Below are positions 22,601 through 33,868 of a DNA stretch of 64,000 nucleotides, piece after piece; within the stretch, counting starts at the first letter, position 1, and each line of letters opens with the position of its first letter. Origin of the DNA: Dipteronia dyeriana (taxonomy: Eukaryota > Streptophyta > Magnoliopsida > Sapindales > Sapindaceae). Below the pieces are notes generated by a model. The model did not search any database, was not told where the DNA came from, and worked only from the letters and a program-made list of their open reading frames with translations. The stretch spans positions 77,098,069-77,162,068 of the forward strand of contig CM065301.1 of the NCBI GenBank assembly GCA_032871835.1, read 5' to 3'. The position numbers were made by a program, and so were the translations under genes.

Positions 22601-23396
22601 GATATATTTGCATGGGAACATGAGGATATGTCAGAAATTGACCAGAAAATAATTTCACACAGCTTGACAATTGACCCTGACCGTAAGCCAGTTATCTAGA
22701 AAATGAGACGATTTAACCTAGAGAGAAGCAAGGCGATCAAAGAAAAAGTAGAGAAGTTGTTGGCAGCAGAATCAATAAGGGAGGTAAAATACCCTGAATG
22801 GGTAGCCAATATGGTATTGGTCAAAAAGAAGAATGGTCAACGAATGATGTGTGTGGATTTCATGGATCTCAATAAATCGTGTCTAAATGATAGTACTGGT
22901 CATAAATTATTAAGCTTCATGGATGCGTACTTAGGATATAACCAGATCCGGATGTTTGAAACTTACGAGGATAAGATGTCCTTTACTACTGACTAGGGTT
23001 TGTATTGCTACAAAGTCATGCCATTTGGTCTTAAAAATGCTGGAGCAACCTACCAGAGATTGGTAAACAAGATGCTCGCCCGACAGATTGGCAGAAACAT
23101 GGAAGTATATGTGGATGAAATGCTGACCAAGAGCATAACGTAAAAAGAGCATGCAGTAGACCTCAGAGAAACGTTTGGAGTGCTGTAAAAGTACGGTATG
23201 AAGCTCAAACCAAAAAAATGTATTTTTGGTGTGCCCACAAGGAGATTCCTAGGGTTCTAAGTTTACTAGAGAGGTATAAAAGTGAATCCAGAAAAAATAA
23301 AAGCACTAGAGGAGATGAGGTCCCCTAGGACATTGAAGGAAATTCAAAGACTAACAGGGTGCTTAGCATCTCTGAAATTAGCAAGTCAACTGATAA
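22601..23396 (+). pseudogene. pol: Reverse transcriptase of the gypsy element
   Basis: RT would copy element RNA to cDNA. Visible blocks in one frame: KVEKLLAAESIREVKYPEW, ANMVLVKKKNGQRMMCVDF, FMDAYLGYNQI, YCYKVMPFGLKNAGATYQRL, then the active site YVDE (23108-23119) in place of YVDD, and KPKKCIFGV. Between DLNKSCLNDS and GHKLLSF about a dozen residues usual for the family are missing. Stops at 22994, 23141, 23186, 23258 and 23267 are TAG or TAA, several where the family usually has Gln, consistent with C-to-T change. The catalytic change and the stops make it dead. Confidence 0.88.
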
Positions 23397-23890
23397 GTGT
23401 CTTCCCTTTTTCAAAGCCATCAAGAAAGGAAAGGGGTAGAATGGAGCCCTGAATGCGAACAAGCATTCAAAGAGATAAAAGAATATTTGGGGAGAGCTTC
23501 AGTACTGTCTAAACCCTTTGAAGGAGAAGTACTATACTTATACATGTCAGTGACGTCAGTGGCAACAGGGTCAGTGTCAGTTAGAGTGGATGAAGGGGTA
23601 TAGAAATCGATGTATTATACAAGTAAATCATTACTACTAGCGGAAACAAGGTACTCTCTAGTGGAGCAAATGGCACTGGCCCTGGTAACTGCTGTCAAGA
23701 AGCTAAGGCCTTATATCCAAGCACAATGGATTAAGGTCTACACGGACTGCCTTTTAAAGCAAATTCTGTCCATGCCTAAAGTTTCGGAAAGACTGACAAA
23801 ATGGGCTATAGAGTTGAGCAAATTTGAGATAGTATACATACCAAGGGTTGTAATAAAGGGGCAAGTTGTGGCTGACCTAATCGCATAATT
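23397..23890 (+). pseudogene. pol: RNase H domain of the gypsy RT
   Basis: Frame moves by one relative to RT. Signature blocks: WSPECEQAFKEIKEYL, VLYLYMSVTSVATGSVSV, YYTSKSLLLAETRYSLVEQMALALV, IKVYTDCLLKQIL, WAIELSKFEIVYIPR and a final GQVVADLIA. This is the gypsy RT-linked RNase H that removes RNA from the hybrid. The first catalytic Asp is not at its expected place (YMSVT). An in-frame TAG interrupts it near 23601 and a TAA ends it near 23886. Confidence 0.82.
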
Positions 23891-24395
23891 TACTGAACCA
23901 AATAACGAGGTAGTCAGGATGCTGAAAGAGAAAAATGAATTTGCATGGAAGCTACATATAGATGGGTCGTCAAACACGCATGACAACTGGGCTTGGATAG
24001 TTATATCTACCCCAGAAGGAGATCAAGTATAGTATGCCCTGCATTTTGACTTCAAAGCTACCATCAACATGGCAGAATATGAGGCAGTTTTGGCAGGACT
24101 CGAAGTCTGTACCGCCCTATGAGCAGATGAGCTAGAAATATTCAGCGACTCGTATGTGGTTGTGAACCAAATATTGGATGAATATCAAGCAAAAGATGGC
24201 AACATGGTCGAATATTTGGGGATAGCCAAAGCATTACTAGGGAGATTCAAGACATACAAAATCACCCAGATCCCTAAGGAGAGGAATGAAAAAACAAACG
24301 CTCTATCAAAATTGGCATCAGCCACCGTCGGTGTGCAGTTAAAGACCATCCCAGTCGCTCACCTCAAAGAATCGAGCATCGAGGATAAAGAATAG
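23891..24395 (+). pseudogene. pol: Second (archaeal-type) RNase H of the gypsy element
   Basis: Follows the first RNase H in the same frame. WKLHIDGSSNTHDNWAWIV (Asp at 23961-23963), INMAEYEAVLAGLEV (Glu) and LEIFSDSYVVVNQI (Asp at 24147-24149) supply the catalytic acidic residues, and ITQIPKERNEKTNALSKLAS is the C-terminal block. This is the plant/archaeal-type RNase H (aRNH) acquired by Tat-lineage gypsy elements. It keeps its key residues better than the first RNase H; stops at 24031 and 24119 still break it. Confidence 0.85.
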
Positions 24396-25670
24396 GTGTC
24401 GAAAGTGGAAGCGGATGAAGAGGTCAAATCACATGGATGACCCCGATCAGGGAATAGCTAAAAAAAGGGACGCTTCCAACAGAAGTGATTGAAGCAAAAC
24501 GCCTTAGGTATAAAGCTACAAAGTATTCAATGGTCGGGGGGAGCTGTACAGGAGAGGATTCTCAAAAGCCTTACAGAGATATGTTTACCCCATAGGAGCA
24601 GACTAATATTAGAAAGCACCCACATGAGAGTTTCTGGAAATCACTCAGAAGGGAGAAGCTTAGCACGTAAAACAATCAGACAAGGCTTCTATTGTCCAAC
24701 CATATTTCAAGATGCTCAGGTTGTCAATGAACAATGTAAGCGTTGTCAAAGGGTAGCCAACAACATAAATAAGCCTCCCGAACAATTAAGGAGCTTGTCA
24801 TCATCTTTTCCTTTTGATATGGAAGGGGTTGGATTTGATCGGCCCAATGCCAGCTGCAACCAAAGGTGGAGCGAAACACGCAAACGTGGCTATAGATTAC
24901 TTCACCAAATGGATTGAAACGGAGGCGTTGGTACATATAACCAAAGCCATTACGATGAGTTTCGTCAAGAAGAATATTATCTACCGGTTTGGAATCCCAG
25001 ACACGATAATTACAGACAATGGAACCCAATTTGACAGTGATAATTTTATTAACATGTGTCATGACTTCGGCATAAGAAATTATTATGCAACACCGACTTA
25101 CCTACAGATCAGCGGTCCGACTGAAGTAGTGAATAAGATAATCAAGCACACCTTGAAGGCAAACTAGATATCAAATAAGGAAGCTGGGCAGACAAGCTAC
25201 ACGAGGTTCTGTGGGCATATCGGACCATAGAACGGACATCAACAAGGGAGACCCCTTATTCATTGGCGTTCGGGGCAGAACCAGTAATCCCGATCGAGGT
25301 CGTTCATAACTCTTCCAGGGTGTATCTATTCCATCCCGAGTTGAACACTAAGAAGATGAGACAGAACCTAGACGAGTTGGAAGAAAGAAGAGACATGTAG
25401 AGAATCAAGACCGTAGCCTGCCGGCAAAGGGTCGCTAGATACTACAACTCGTATGTTAGAATCAGGAGATTCCAACTTGGAGACCTTGTTCTAAAAAGGG
25501 TGTCACTTAGTACAAGAGATAAGTCAGGTGGAACCCTGGTGGACAAATGGGAAGGCCCGTACAAGGTGGTTGGGTTGGCAGGACACGGGCCGTACCGTCT
25601 GGCCCGATCAGAAGGAATCGAGATGGCCAAACCATGAAATGCAAAATACTTAAAATTGTTTTACCCTTAG
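24396..25670 (+). pseudogene. pol: Integrase of the gypsy element
   Basis: An HHCC zinc-binding module is visible: His residues in ESTHMRVSGNHSEG and Cys residues in CKRC (24740-24751). After a frame change near 24810 the catalytic core follows: DLIGPMPAATKGG, AIDYFTKWIE (first Asp), ITDNGTQFDSDNF (second Asp) and GPTEVVNKIIK (Glu). A frame change follows near 25165. The C-terminal segment (LGDLVLKRV, KWEGPYKVV) ends at TAG 25668-25670, with an earlier TGA at 25635 where Trp is usual. It would insert the cDNA into the genome; the frameshifts make it inactive. Confidence 0.85.
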
Positions 25671-26537
25671 GGGTCCCTTAGTCTTTCTTATTTTATCTAC
25701 TTCTTTAGAAATTAGTTTTATCTTATTGCTTGATTATTTTATGTTCCTTTTTAGCATTTAATAAAAGCCCCTTCGAGGGAATAGTTTTGAAGGTCAAGAA
25801 CAGTGTTTAGAAACTATTTTTTCATATTCAAAAGCAAACTCGGGGCATATAGAAACTGCTTAGTGTCAAGTGATAGTGCCCAAGAGGCCCAGTGAGGGGC
25901 CAAAAAAGTATGTCGTAAAAGTAGCGTACACTCGCCCAAACTAACTGGATACAATAAAGCACTGTTAGAGCGCCTTCAGGACATAAGCCCTGATAGGATG
26001 TGCCATGAGTTGAACAATGGATGAATATTCTTACTTATAAAACCGGTGCAATCCGAGCACCTGCTAAGTTGGTAAAATACAAGATGCGTTATTGCAACAA
26101 ATCTTGATCAACAAACTATTGGGAGACGTCCCAATGACCTAGTTGATAGATAAAATACAAGATTATATAAAATAGATAACGGCATGGTAGTCAGGGATCG
26201 AATCTCCGATGGGTAAACCCATGCAATTCCCCGACCCCGCGTAAGGACCATTACAAGCTCTGCCACCCAGAGTTGCATGGCCAAAGTTAGGATGACAAAC
26301 TTAGTATTAGTTTGGGTTGATAAGGCATCCTGGTCAGGATTAAATGGATTGCAGAATAAGATATGATCATAACCAGAACAATTAACTTACATGTGGCCCG
26401 ACTCACATAATTCGAGTTGATAAATGACAATAGTTAGTTACAAAGTACTCAGAAACAACAAATGGAATCAATTTCATTTCATTAAAGAAATATGCGGTTA
26501 CAAGATTGAGATTACAAAAATGATAAAAAGGAAATTT
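25671..26537. other. Spacer between pol and the antisense ORF
   Basis: Non-coding interior of the gypsy element. It begins with AT-rich sequence typical after Tat pol and then becomes mixed. I see no ORF of note, no tRNA structure and no clear repeat. Confidence 0.5.
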
Positions 26538-29500
26538 CTAAACATTGGGTGTTTTAGATAGGCCTCCGAGCATATAACCAATAGAAGGGGCATCGCCTCT
26601 ACTATATTGGCTCATGCTCTCAAAATCTGGACAAGTGATGGCGTCCTTAGGGTCATCAACCATAAAAGGATAATAGTCAATGCTTAGGAATAGACCAACA
26701 TTGGCACCCTTAGTCAAAGAAATACTCTCTTCAGTGGCATGGTAAGTGACCAAAGAAGATGTTGAAGGAAGCTCCAGATGCATAAGATGAGGGTCCTTCC
26801 AGATCGACCGGTAGTAAGCTCTCCAGTGAATCCTTTGGTTCTTGATGGCCTCCCGGGACTCATCCTTATGCTTCTTAATCACTCGGTCCCATTTATGGTG
26901 AGCCTCATCAGAAGACCTCTCTATGACTCTAAAAAAAGCTCGAGCGATGGTCAACCCCCTCTCAAATTCTCTCAGCATGACAACATCAAAGACCGGGGAT
27001 TTTTTTGTAACGATCCACATTTTAAACCTCAAGGGCTAACCTAGCTTCCTGGGAAAGCATTTCCATGCTGACATGCTGCTGCTCCAAGTCTCTAGACAAT
27101 AATTTGTAATGCATTCGAGCCTCCTCAAATTCCTGTACTGTTGTAAGCATAGCCTCTTGAGCAGAGGTAAGGGTGTCCTGGGCAAGCCGAGTCTCCTCAC
27201 AGGCCTCTTTCACCACTACTTCAGTCAAAATGACCCTTGACTCAAGCTAAGTGTTCAACGTCTCTGCTATGATGACCCTGCTCTTTAGTTCAACATTTCT
27301 CGAAGTGAGTTGTTCGAGGGTTGTTTCAGATGCGGAAGCCTTATTCTGGACATTGGCTATTGTCTTTCTTAAAGAAAACTCGATCGCAACATGGGTTCTT
27401 AGCTTCATCTTATATTGTTTGACTTTAGAAGCACTATCAGAAGAATACTTGAGTGCATCTTCTTTTACAACAATCTTCAACTGGGATAACTCTATGGCTT
27501 GCCTCTTCTAATCAGCCAAGGCTCGAGTCAGCTCTTCTACTGCCTAAAAGCCAAGTAAGAGTTAGGGAATCCACGAGGTAGTCAAATGGAAAATAATAAA
27601 GAGGGCACTTATAAAGATTCTATTATTCAAGACCATTTGAACCCACTTAGATAGGTTAGTGACCCTGGCCCCTCTCCAATAGCCATCACCAATATATCCC
27701 TCACTAGTTGACATGAAGTGATGCATGGAAAGAGGGTCAGCTTGAAATTCACTTAAATGAGGAGACCTAGAAGTTAGAGCATCAGGAGTTGTCGACATAA
27801 TGGGCTAGTTAGAAGCAAAGAAAATTAGAAGCCCCATAAGAAGTGTCGGACTACCCTCGACACTTTCACCAGCATGAAGGGTAACCTTAGGGGCTTCATG
27901 ACTATGCTCCTCGGGAACTTGACTCCACTGACACCATCCTTAGAAAGAGACTCAAGTGGTGTAAGAAGGGACTTACCCCCAAGTTGGGCTGTTGGAGCAT
28001 CTTCAACCAATTCCGCTGCAGTATTAGTCTTTTACTTCGGCACCAGACCAAGAACCTGGTCCTATATGACGTCCAGGACATTGTCGTCAATAGATAACTC
28101 CTCGAAGTTATGCTTCCCATCATCCGAGTCTGAATCTATGAAGACTATTTGGTGCCTGACTGAAAACTCCATAGGAGCCTTACCTAAGCGATGTGTTGGA
28201 GGACCCGACGGAGAACGATCGGGTTGAATTTGAGGAGACCCAAGGTAAGCTGAAGGTATTGCTTCATCGGTGGCTCTAGCTGTTATGAATGGGACAACAG
28301 AAGATGTCGTAATCACCCGATCACTATTTTTTCTTTGATTGCTGCTCCCTCAGAATTAGTTCAGTGATGGTCCCCTGATTGTCATCCTCCTCTTCATCCA
28401 AAATGTATGGGGAAAATCCTGTCTTAAAAGGCAACGGGGGTGCCTTGCTTATAAGCTTTCCTCTTCTATGGATAGCCTCGGGGGTAGAAGATCCTTCAAC
28501 TACCTTAGCCACTTTACTGCCAGATACATTGTCATCAGACCTAGTTTTATGAGGTTGGCCTCTGATTAGTTTCTCTTGACTCTGCCTGTCTACAGAGGGT
28601 CTATCTTGGCTCGATCTTTCTCTGCTCGATCTCTAACGGTCAGATCCCTTAGTAGAAGAATGAACCCGACCGGATCTATCTCTGAAAGATCCCCTCCGAC
28701 TGCTCTGAGGGGGATAGGCATTATGACTGCTTGACGTAATTTGGTCAGAGGGAACCGATGGAAAGTCATGATCAGATTCGTAAATGTTGTTCACTAAGTC
28801 ATGTTTTGGGAGGGATATGCCTTGAGCCTAGGGATGGCAATTTGATCGGCACCCGCCCGAACCCGACCCTGTAGGGTCGGGTTATGGATGATGAATTTAT
28901 AACCTACGGACTTATAGACCCGTTTAATGAAAAACCCGATGGGTTCATGGATGGGTATGAGTTGAAAAAACGAACCCGTGGGTTGAATCCGTGAAACTTG
29001 TATAAAAACATACATAGACATTTGAATTAGTTTGGGTCGTTTTATTTTTATGGTTATTATTGTTTTGTAATGTATCAAGTAGGGAATTAGATATGGAAAT
29101 TTAATTCAATTAAGTATCAAATAGGTGATTACGTGTGGAAATTTACAAATGACAAATCACGGGTTCGTGGTTTACGGGTTTATAAGTATCCCGCGGGTGA
29201 AACATTCACCCATAAACCATCATTATTTTGAGGGTTCGCGTGTGAGGGTATGGGTGTAGCCATAACCCGTGGGTTCATACTCACCCGCGAACTTGCTTAC
29301 CTACGCGGGTTTGAGGGTAGGCATGGGTGAGGAAAATTTTTATGGGTGAGGGTTTGGATTTTACAAAACCCACCCGAACCTGACCCGCTGTCATCCTTAC
29401 CTGGGACACCTTGTCAGCAGTAGCCTTTTGGCCCACCCGATCGAGGTTCTTAGCCTTCTCAGCTTACTCGCTAGCAACAATATCTAGCTTGTATACTGAA

Positions 29501-30822
29501 AATGAGGACATCACATGGGACAATGATTTGAAACAACAATGATATTCAACCATCAAGATAGCTAAAAGAAAAAAAAAACTTATTGCATCTACGCCGAGCA
29601 GACACCTCGGGAAAGAGACCCAACTTGATCAACTTCTTTTCTATGTACAGATTACGGCGATCTCAGACCTCCCGAGAAGTCTGCGCTGCCTTGACAACTG
29701 TAACAGCTTGTTCCCGAGTCATAACAGGTGCAGTTTTGTTTCATAGCTCGGGACTACAGTAATGCCTCAGAACTCTATTTTGGTTTAGCTGACAGAGTGG
29801 ATCGGCCACCACAACCTCGCCCTTATCTCTATTGAAAAAAAACCAACTATTCTTCCAAAACTTATTACACAATAGAAACCCTCAGATGAAGCCCTTGTGG
29901 TCCTTATAAGTTGGAAATGTAGGTTTCACCTTGTAACCATGAGGGATCCAACTGTTAGGCAACATCGATTGAAGGTAAAAGGTCCCGTCTGTATCTGATC
30001 GACCTAAGGTGTAAAAGTTGTGTATCTCCTAAGGGTCGGCAGGTGTTGAGCATCGATCTTCTTCCATATGTGTCACAGACTGAACAACACTCGATACGAG
30101 TTTGGAGTTAATTGAGCCGAGGCTACACCCGCATCTGCTAGGAAGTGAGCGATGAAGGGCTGTAAAGGGAAAGTAACCCCTGAAGACAGCATTGCCCTAT
30201 AAATTACGACAGAGCCAAAGGGGTGGATTCTACACCGCACGATTGCCACTATAGGATAGTTTGACCGAACAAGAAAGGTTGAACCGTTCCATAAACTTCA
30301 TGAGTTTTCCATCTGTCACTACATATATTTCAAAATCAAAATCGCAATGATGGTCCATAGAGAATCTAAGCATACGAGCTCGTCGTTCCCTCGAAACGTT
30401 CTTCATTCTTAACATTTGGGAAGTTATCTTCAAGTCGCTCGCCAAACGAGCAATCTCCCTTGAGGAAGCCCTAGAAGTTTATCTCGTGTTCTTCGACATA
30501 TCTAGATGGACATCAACAGAAGTAGAACCAAAAAGATTAGAGGAAGAAGGAAAAAAAACCTGGGACGGACCATAGAATAGTCAACATTAAAAGCAGTAGG
30601 TTGGGATGAGGAAAAACAACCCCTATGAAGAAACTCGAGCCTAGCGATATTTTCTTTATCGCCAGCCTTGATCGCATGCATAAGAAGCTCAAAATAACGA
30701 TAACGAAGAGTTGGATCCATAGCTGGAAGGTAAACGGAAGTGGTAAAGACACGAGAGACTGAAGATGGAAAGCCGAAGTCTGGAAGCAAAAAAGAGGTTA
30801 GGGTTGTTTGTGAGAAAATCAC
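26538..30822 (-). pseudogene. Antisense ORF (aORF) of the Tat-type element, degenerate
   Basis: Read on minus. N-terminal piece 30822-30502; 30445-30230; then, after a frame change, a segment with PLQPFIAHFLADAGV and AQLTPNSYRVLF (about 30180-30080) that matches the plant Transposase_28 (PF04195, 'putative gypsy type transposon') pattern. An acidic low-complexity middle runs 28512-27825, interrupted by a hAT-type MITE (28829-29399). A coiled coil occupies 27480-27022 and the C-terminal piece is 27032-26538 (164 codons; RFKMWIVTKKSPVFDVV). Antisense ORFs in this position are known in Tat elements; the function is unknown. Possible start codons are at 30822 or 30718 (MDPTLRYRY). Stops and frameshifts throughout. 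Confidence 0.75.
28829..29399. mobile_element. hAT-type MITE in the antisense ORF (571 bp)
   Basis: Ends TAGGGATGGCA and TGTCATCCTTA form a terminal inverted repeat. The interior has inverted copies of CGGGTT/AACCCG, ACCCGC/GCGGGT and CCCGAACC blocks, the composition of the well-known plant hAT-like MITEs that begin (T)AGGGATGGCAA. The 8-bp flanks (CTTGAGCC, CCTGGGAC) agree at five of eight positions, so the TSD is decayed or mis-set. No coding capacity. Confidence 0.78.
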
Positions 30823-30858
30823 TATGAAACCGTAAGGAAAAATGAAAGGTCTTCGAGT

Positions 30859-30920
30859 TATATATAGGGGGAAGTGACGTCATACCGCCATACATATGCG
30901 AGTGGGGGTAGGTACACGTG
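30859..30920 (-). promoter_or_regulatory. Antisense promoter-like cluster: TATA, TGACGTCA, G-box
   Basis: On the minus strand, upstream to downstream: CACGTG (30915-30920, a G-box), the palindrome TGACGTCA (30875-30882, a bZIP-type site) and TATATATA (30859-30866). The TATA box is about 37-44 bases upstream of the first ATG of the antisense ORF (30822). This is the order and spacing of a plant promoter, located inside a retrotransposon and pointing against its genomic transcript. Confidence 0.55.
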
Positions 30921-31135
30921 GAACGAGAAACAAGCGTCGTTCAAAATTTGAAAAAAGGCAGATAAATGATTGTGTCAGTCGAAATTAGCGTAATTGACAT
31001 TGACATCCAACCGTAAAGCAATAAATGCGAGTTCAAAAAGCATCACAACAAAAAATAATAATAAATTAAACATACTTCGTTGAACAAAGTTCTACTTCGA
31101 ACGAGATGCACGGTCTTGCATGTTTAAAAGAGTGT

Positions 31136-31889
31136 TGTTATTGGAAAATTCTAAGTAACACAACACGTCAGCAAAAGACCAGGGTCTGGAACGCCACGTC
31201 ACTAGGGTTGATCATGTTAAGTCAACTTAAGGGGGACCAAGTGAACCTGACCGGCCCTCCCCGACCAGATGACATAGATTATCAGGTTTGAAAACCCGAT
31301 CGACTTGTCAAGATGGTCAGGATTAGTGTTGAAATACCAAGTGGGGGCAAACAAAGATGATCGGGAAAAACAAGCGATTGGACGCGCGACACGTAGATTA
31401 ACACCCAGATTCAATAAGATCATTACTCAAACATGTAGAAAGAAAAGTCCAACTTGAACAAGGTTTCTAGAAGTCCACTCTGATAAGGAAATAAGCTTCC
31501 TCATAAACACAAAAGTATGGATTAAACAAGGAATTCAATACGATCAGGACAAGATCAACAAGTTAGAATTTCAATGAATCACAGGAGCGTTCCTTACTTG
31601 TACATCAAGAATTAGGGTTCTATGCATCTGTAAGTAGACCTAAAAAACGCCTAAAGGGATTGAACACAATTCCTAGAGAAAAGACAAGAGTGATTAAGCG
31701 TGTAATTTCTTTTTCATATAGTGAATTTTTGTTGCGCAAATTGCCAACCGTGGACGTTTCCCCGTATTGGGGTTTTACCACGTAAAATCCTATGTCTTAC
31801 TTACTCTTCTTATTATCTTTTGTTTGTGCTTAGCCATTACTTTGCTTTAATTGTGTGATGAGAGATTGATCCAAAAATCACCGTCAACA
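31136..31889 (+). mobile_element. 3' LTR of the Tat-type gypsy element
   Basis: 754 bp, TGTTATTGGAAAATTC...ACCGTCAACA. Preceded by AAAAGAGTGT, a weak purine tract. Compared with the 5' LTR it has many transitions, a short deletion and a destroyed TATA box, so the insertion is not young. Confidence 0.9.
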
Positions 31890-31956
31890 TCACCCATATA
31901 TTTTATTAAATTTAAGCAAAATACATTTATAAATAAAAAATAATATTATATATTTA

Positions 31957-32343
31957 TTGAGTCTCTCATAAATGATCCCTTATTTTGATTACGGTAAAGA
32001 CCACCATTAAATCATATAGATTTGAATGAATTTTGATCTTCATTTTTTTTTGTGGATGATAGGTCTATTAAACTCTACCTATGAAAAAAGTTTGAGAATT
32101 TTTCCGAGCACTAGAACTATTTATCCCGATTTTTTTAAATATGAGGGCATCGAAAATTAGGTGAAATATAGAAAAATTCAAGAAAAATAGTTCTAGTACT
32201 CGGAAAAATACTCAAATTTTATAACAGGTAGATTTTGATTAACTTATCATCCAAAAAAAATTAAGATCAATACTCATTCAAATCGATGTGATTTCATAGT
32301 GGTCCCTACCGAATATAAAATAAGGGATCCTTTACGAGAGACT

Positions 32344-32346
<3 letters not shown>
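31957..32346. mobile_element. Foldback MITE, family F1 (390 bp)
   Basis: The left end TTGAGTCTCTCATAAATGATCCC is matched by the reverse complement of the right end (GGGATCCTTTACGAGAGACTCAA). The arms stay complementary inward: GATCCCTTATTTT, AATTTTGATCTTCATTTTTTTTTG, and AGAATTTTTCCGAGCACTAGAACTATTT against AAATAGTTCTAGTACTCGGAAAAATACT. TA-rich flanks hide the TSD. A diverged inverted copy of the family lies at 62830-63140. Confidence 0.82.

Positions 32347-32390
<44 letters not shown>
32347..32390. repeat. (TA)n microsatellite
   Basis: About 22 TA units abutting the right end of the foldback MITE; probably the TA-rich target expanded. Confidence 0.95.
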
Positions 32391-32394
<4 letters not shown>

Positions 32395-32530
32395 CTTTAA
32401 ACTCTAGAAAGTTTAATAACTTTGCTTTTTTTAATATATAGAACATATTTATTTAATAGGTTATATATGCTACTTACATGACTGCCAAAAAATCGTAAAA
32501 CATGCGGTAAATATGTCTCGATGACATTTC
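32391..32530. other. AT-rich flank of the copia nest
   Basis: No structure recognised between the (TA)n tract and the TSD of the outermost copia element. Confidence 0.5.
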
Positions 32531-32535
32531 CGGTT

Positions 32536-33003
32536 TATTAACAATAAAGTGTTTGACAAAAGGTATAAACTAAACACTGAAAACAGAGTATAAAAAATAT
32601 GAGAGAAGTTTAAAGAATTATGTTTTTACATTTTTGTTTTAATGTATACAATAGGTGCTTTTTGCTCATTTTATGTAACCATGCAAGTTTCATGTTACAG
32701 ATCATTCTCAGTGATAAGGTTTTGGATAAGGTTGCCATATGGACAGTTTGTTACATTCTGTTATTCTTTTTCCTGCCAAAACCTATTGATCAGCTGATGA
32801 TGATTGATCATGATAATCACACTAGACATCATGATAAAGGTCTTTTACAATTCGAGCTCACTGGATAGATCAACATTACAGTATAGCCTCATGAAGAAGT
32901 AGTTGGTTGTCTTGTAGAGTTAGCTGATGACTGACTTGTAAAGTCAGATGATGATTGACGATTCTTCTGATTTTACAGAATCAATTTGCTATTATCTCTA
33001 ACA
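32536..33003 (-). mobile_element. 3' LTR of the outermost copia
   Basis: 468 bp; minus strand TGTTAGAGATAATAGC...ATTGTTAATA. It aligns throughout with 59766-60249. The purine tract on minus just before it (CTTGAGGGGTGA, 33004-33015) is the PPT. Confidence 0.9.
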
Positions 33004-33868
33004 TCACCCCTCAAGCTGATCATGGGCGAGACAATGAGGTTCATCTTGGACCTAAGATAATCAAAATGAGAGTATGTAAGGGCTTTGGTAAAGATGTTTG
33101 TACATTGATGTTCAGTAGGCAAGTATTGAATCCTAAGAGCACAAGATGAGATCTTTTCTTGAATGAAATGGACATCTATTTCGATATACTTAGTGCGAGC
33201 ATGAAAAACAGGGTTTTGAGCAAGAGAACTACCTCCCTGATTGTCACACCAAATGACAAGACTTTGAGCCAAAGAAAAACCAAGCTCAGAGAATAATGAG
33301 GTTAGCCATAAAGCCTCTGTAGCTGATTGCGAGAGCGCCCTATATTGAGCTTCACAACTAGATCGTGTAACCACATTCTGCTTTTTGGAGCTCCAAGCAA
33401 TGAGATTTCCTCCTAGATAGACACAATATCCATTAGTCAACTTTTGATCATCAATACATGGTGCCCAATCAGCATCAATAAACACTTCAATACATAGTGA
33501 TGTAGCTGACTGAAAATGAAGTCCCATATGAGCAGTCCCTTTCAGATATCGTAGGAGGCGTTTGAATGCCTTACAATGGTCATCAATAGGTAAAGCTAAG
33601 TACTAACTCAGCTTGTTAACACAAAATGAAATATTAGGTCTTGTGTATGTCAGGTATTGAAGCGCACCAATTGTGCTTCTATAAGTCAAAGGGTTTTAAA
33701 GGCAGTGCCAATCTTTGTAAGCTCGGTCACAGTAGACAATGGAGTTAAGCAAGGCTTGCTGTTTAACATATTTATCTTTTTCAGGAGATTACGTAAATAC
33801 TTGGACTGCATTAGAAACAACCCAGCCGAAGATCTATGAGCCTCAAAGCCTAGAAAATAGGTGACATA
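33004..33868 (-). pseudogene. pol: RNase H domain of the outermost copia Pol
   Basis: The open stretch 33527-32973 shows copia RNase H: VFIDADWAPCIDD (first Asp), WSSKKQNVVTRSSCEAQYRAL (Glu), WCDNQGGSSLAQNP (Asp), RTKYIEIDVHFIQEKI and QLP-like YLPTEHQCTNIFTKAL. This domain degrades RNA in the RNA-DNA hybrid. The frame runs past the expected stop and about 30 bases into the LTR. The linking segment 33528-33868 (end of RT) is broken by stops. The catalytic residues themselves look intact. Confidence 0.88.

Larger units (their letters stand above)
19059..31889 (+). mobile_element. Tat-lineage Ty3/gypsy element with antisense ORF (12.8 kb)
   Basis: LTRs 19059-19848 and 31136-31889 share TGTTATTGG... 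and ...CACCGTCAACA ends and align throughout. Internal order on plus: gag, protease, RT, RNase H, a second RNase H, integrase; then a spacer and a long degenerate ORF on minus. Two RNase H domains (the second of archaeal/plant type) plus an antisense ORF between pol and the 3' LTR are features known from Tat (Ogre/Retand/Grande-like) elements. Every coding segment is broken. The bases outside the LTRs (TTACA at 19054-19058, TCACC at 31890-31894) agree at only three of five positions, so the TSD is degenerate or lost. Confidence 0.92.

Noticed and set aside
26160..26280. Possible tRNA gene (GGTAGTCAGGGATCGAATCTCC)
   Set aside because: It resembles an inverted T-arm by eye, but no acceptor or anticodon stem could be built.
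26538..30822. Antisense ORF as an independent host gene
   Set aside because: It lies wholly between pol and the 3' LTR of a Tat element, where antisense ORFs with this domain are known, and it is degenerate.
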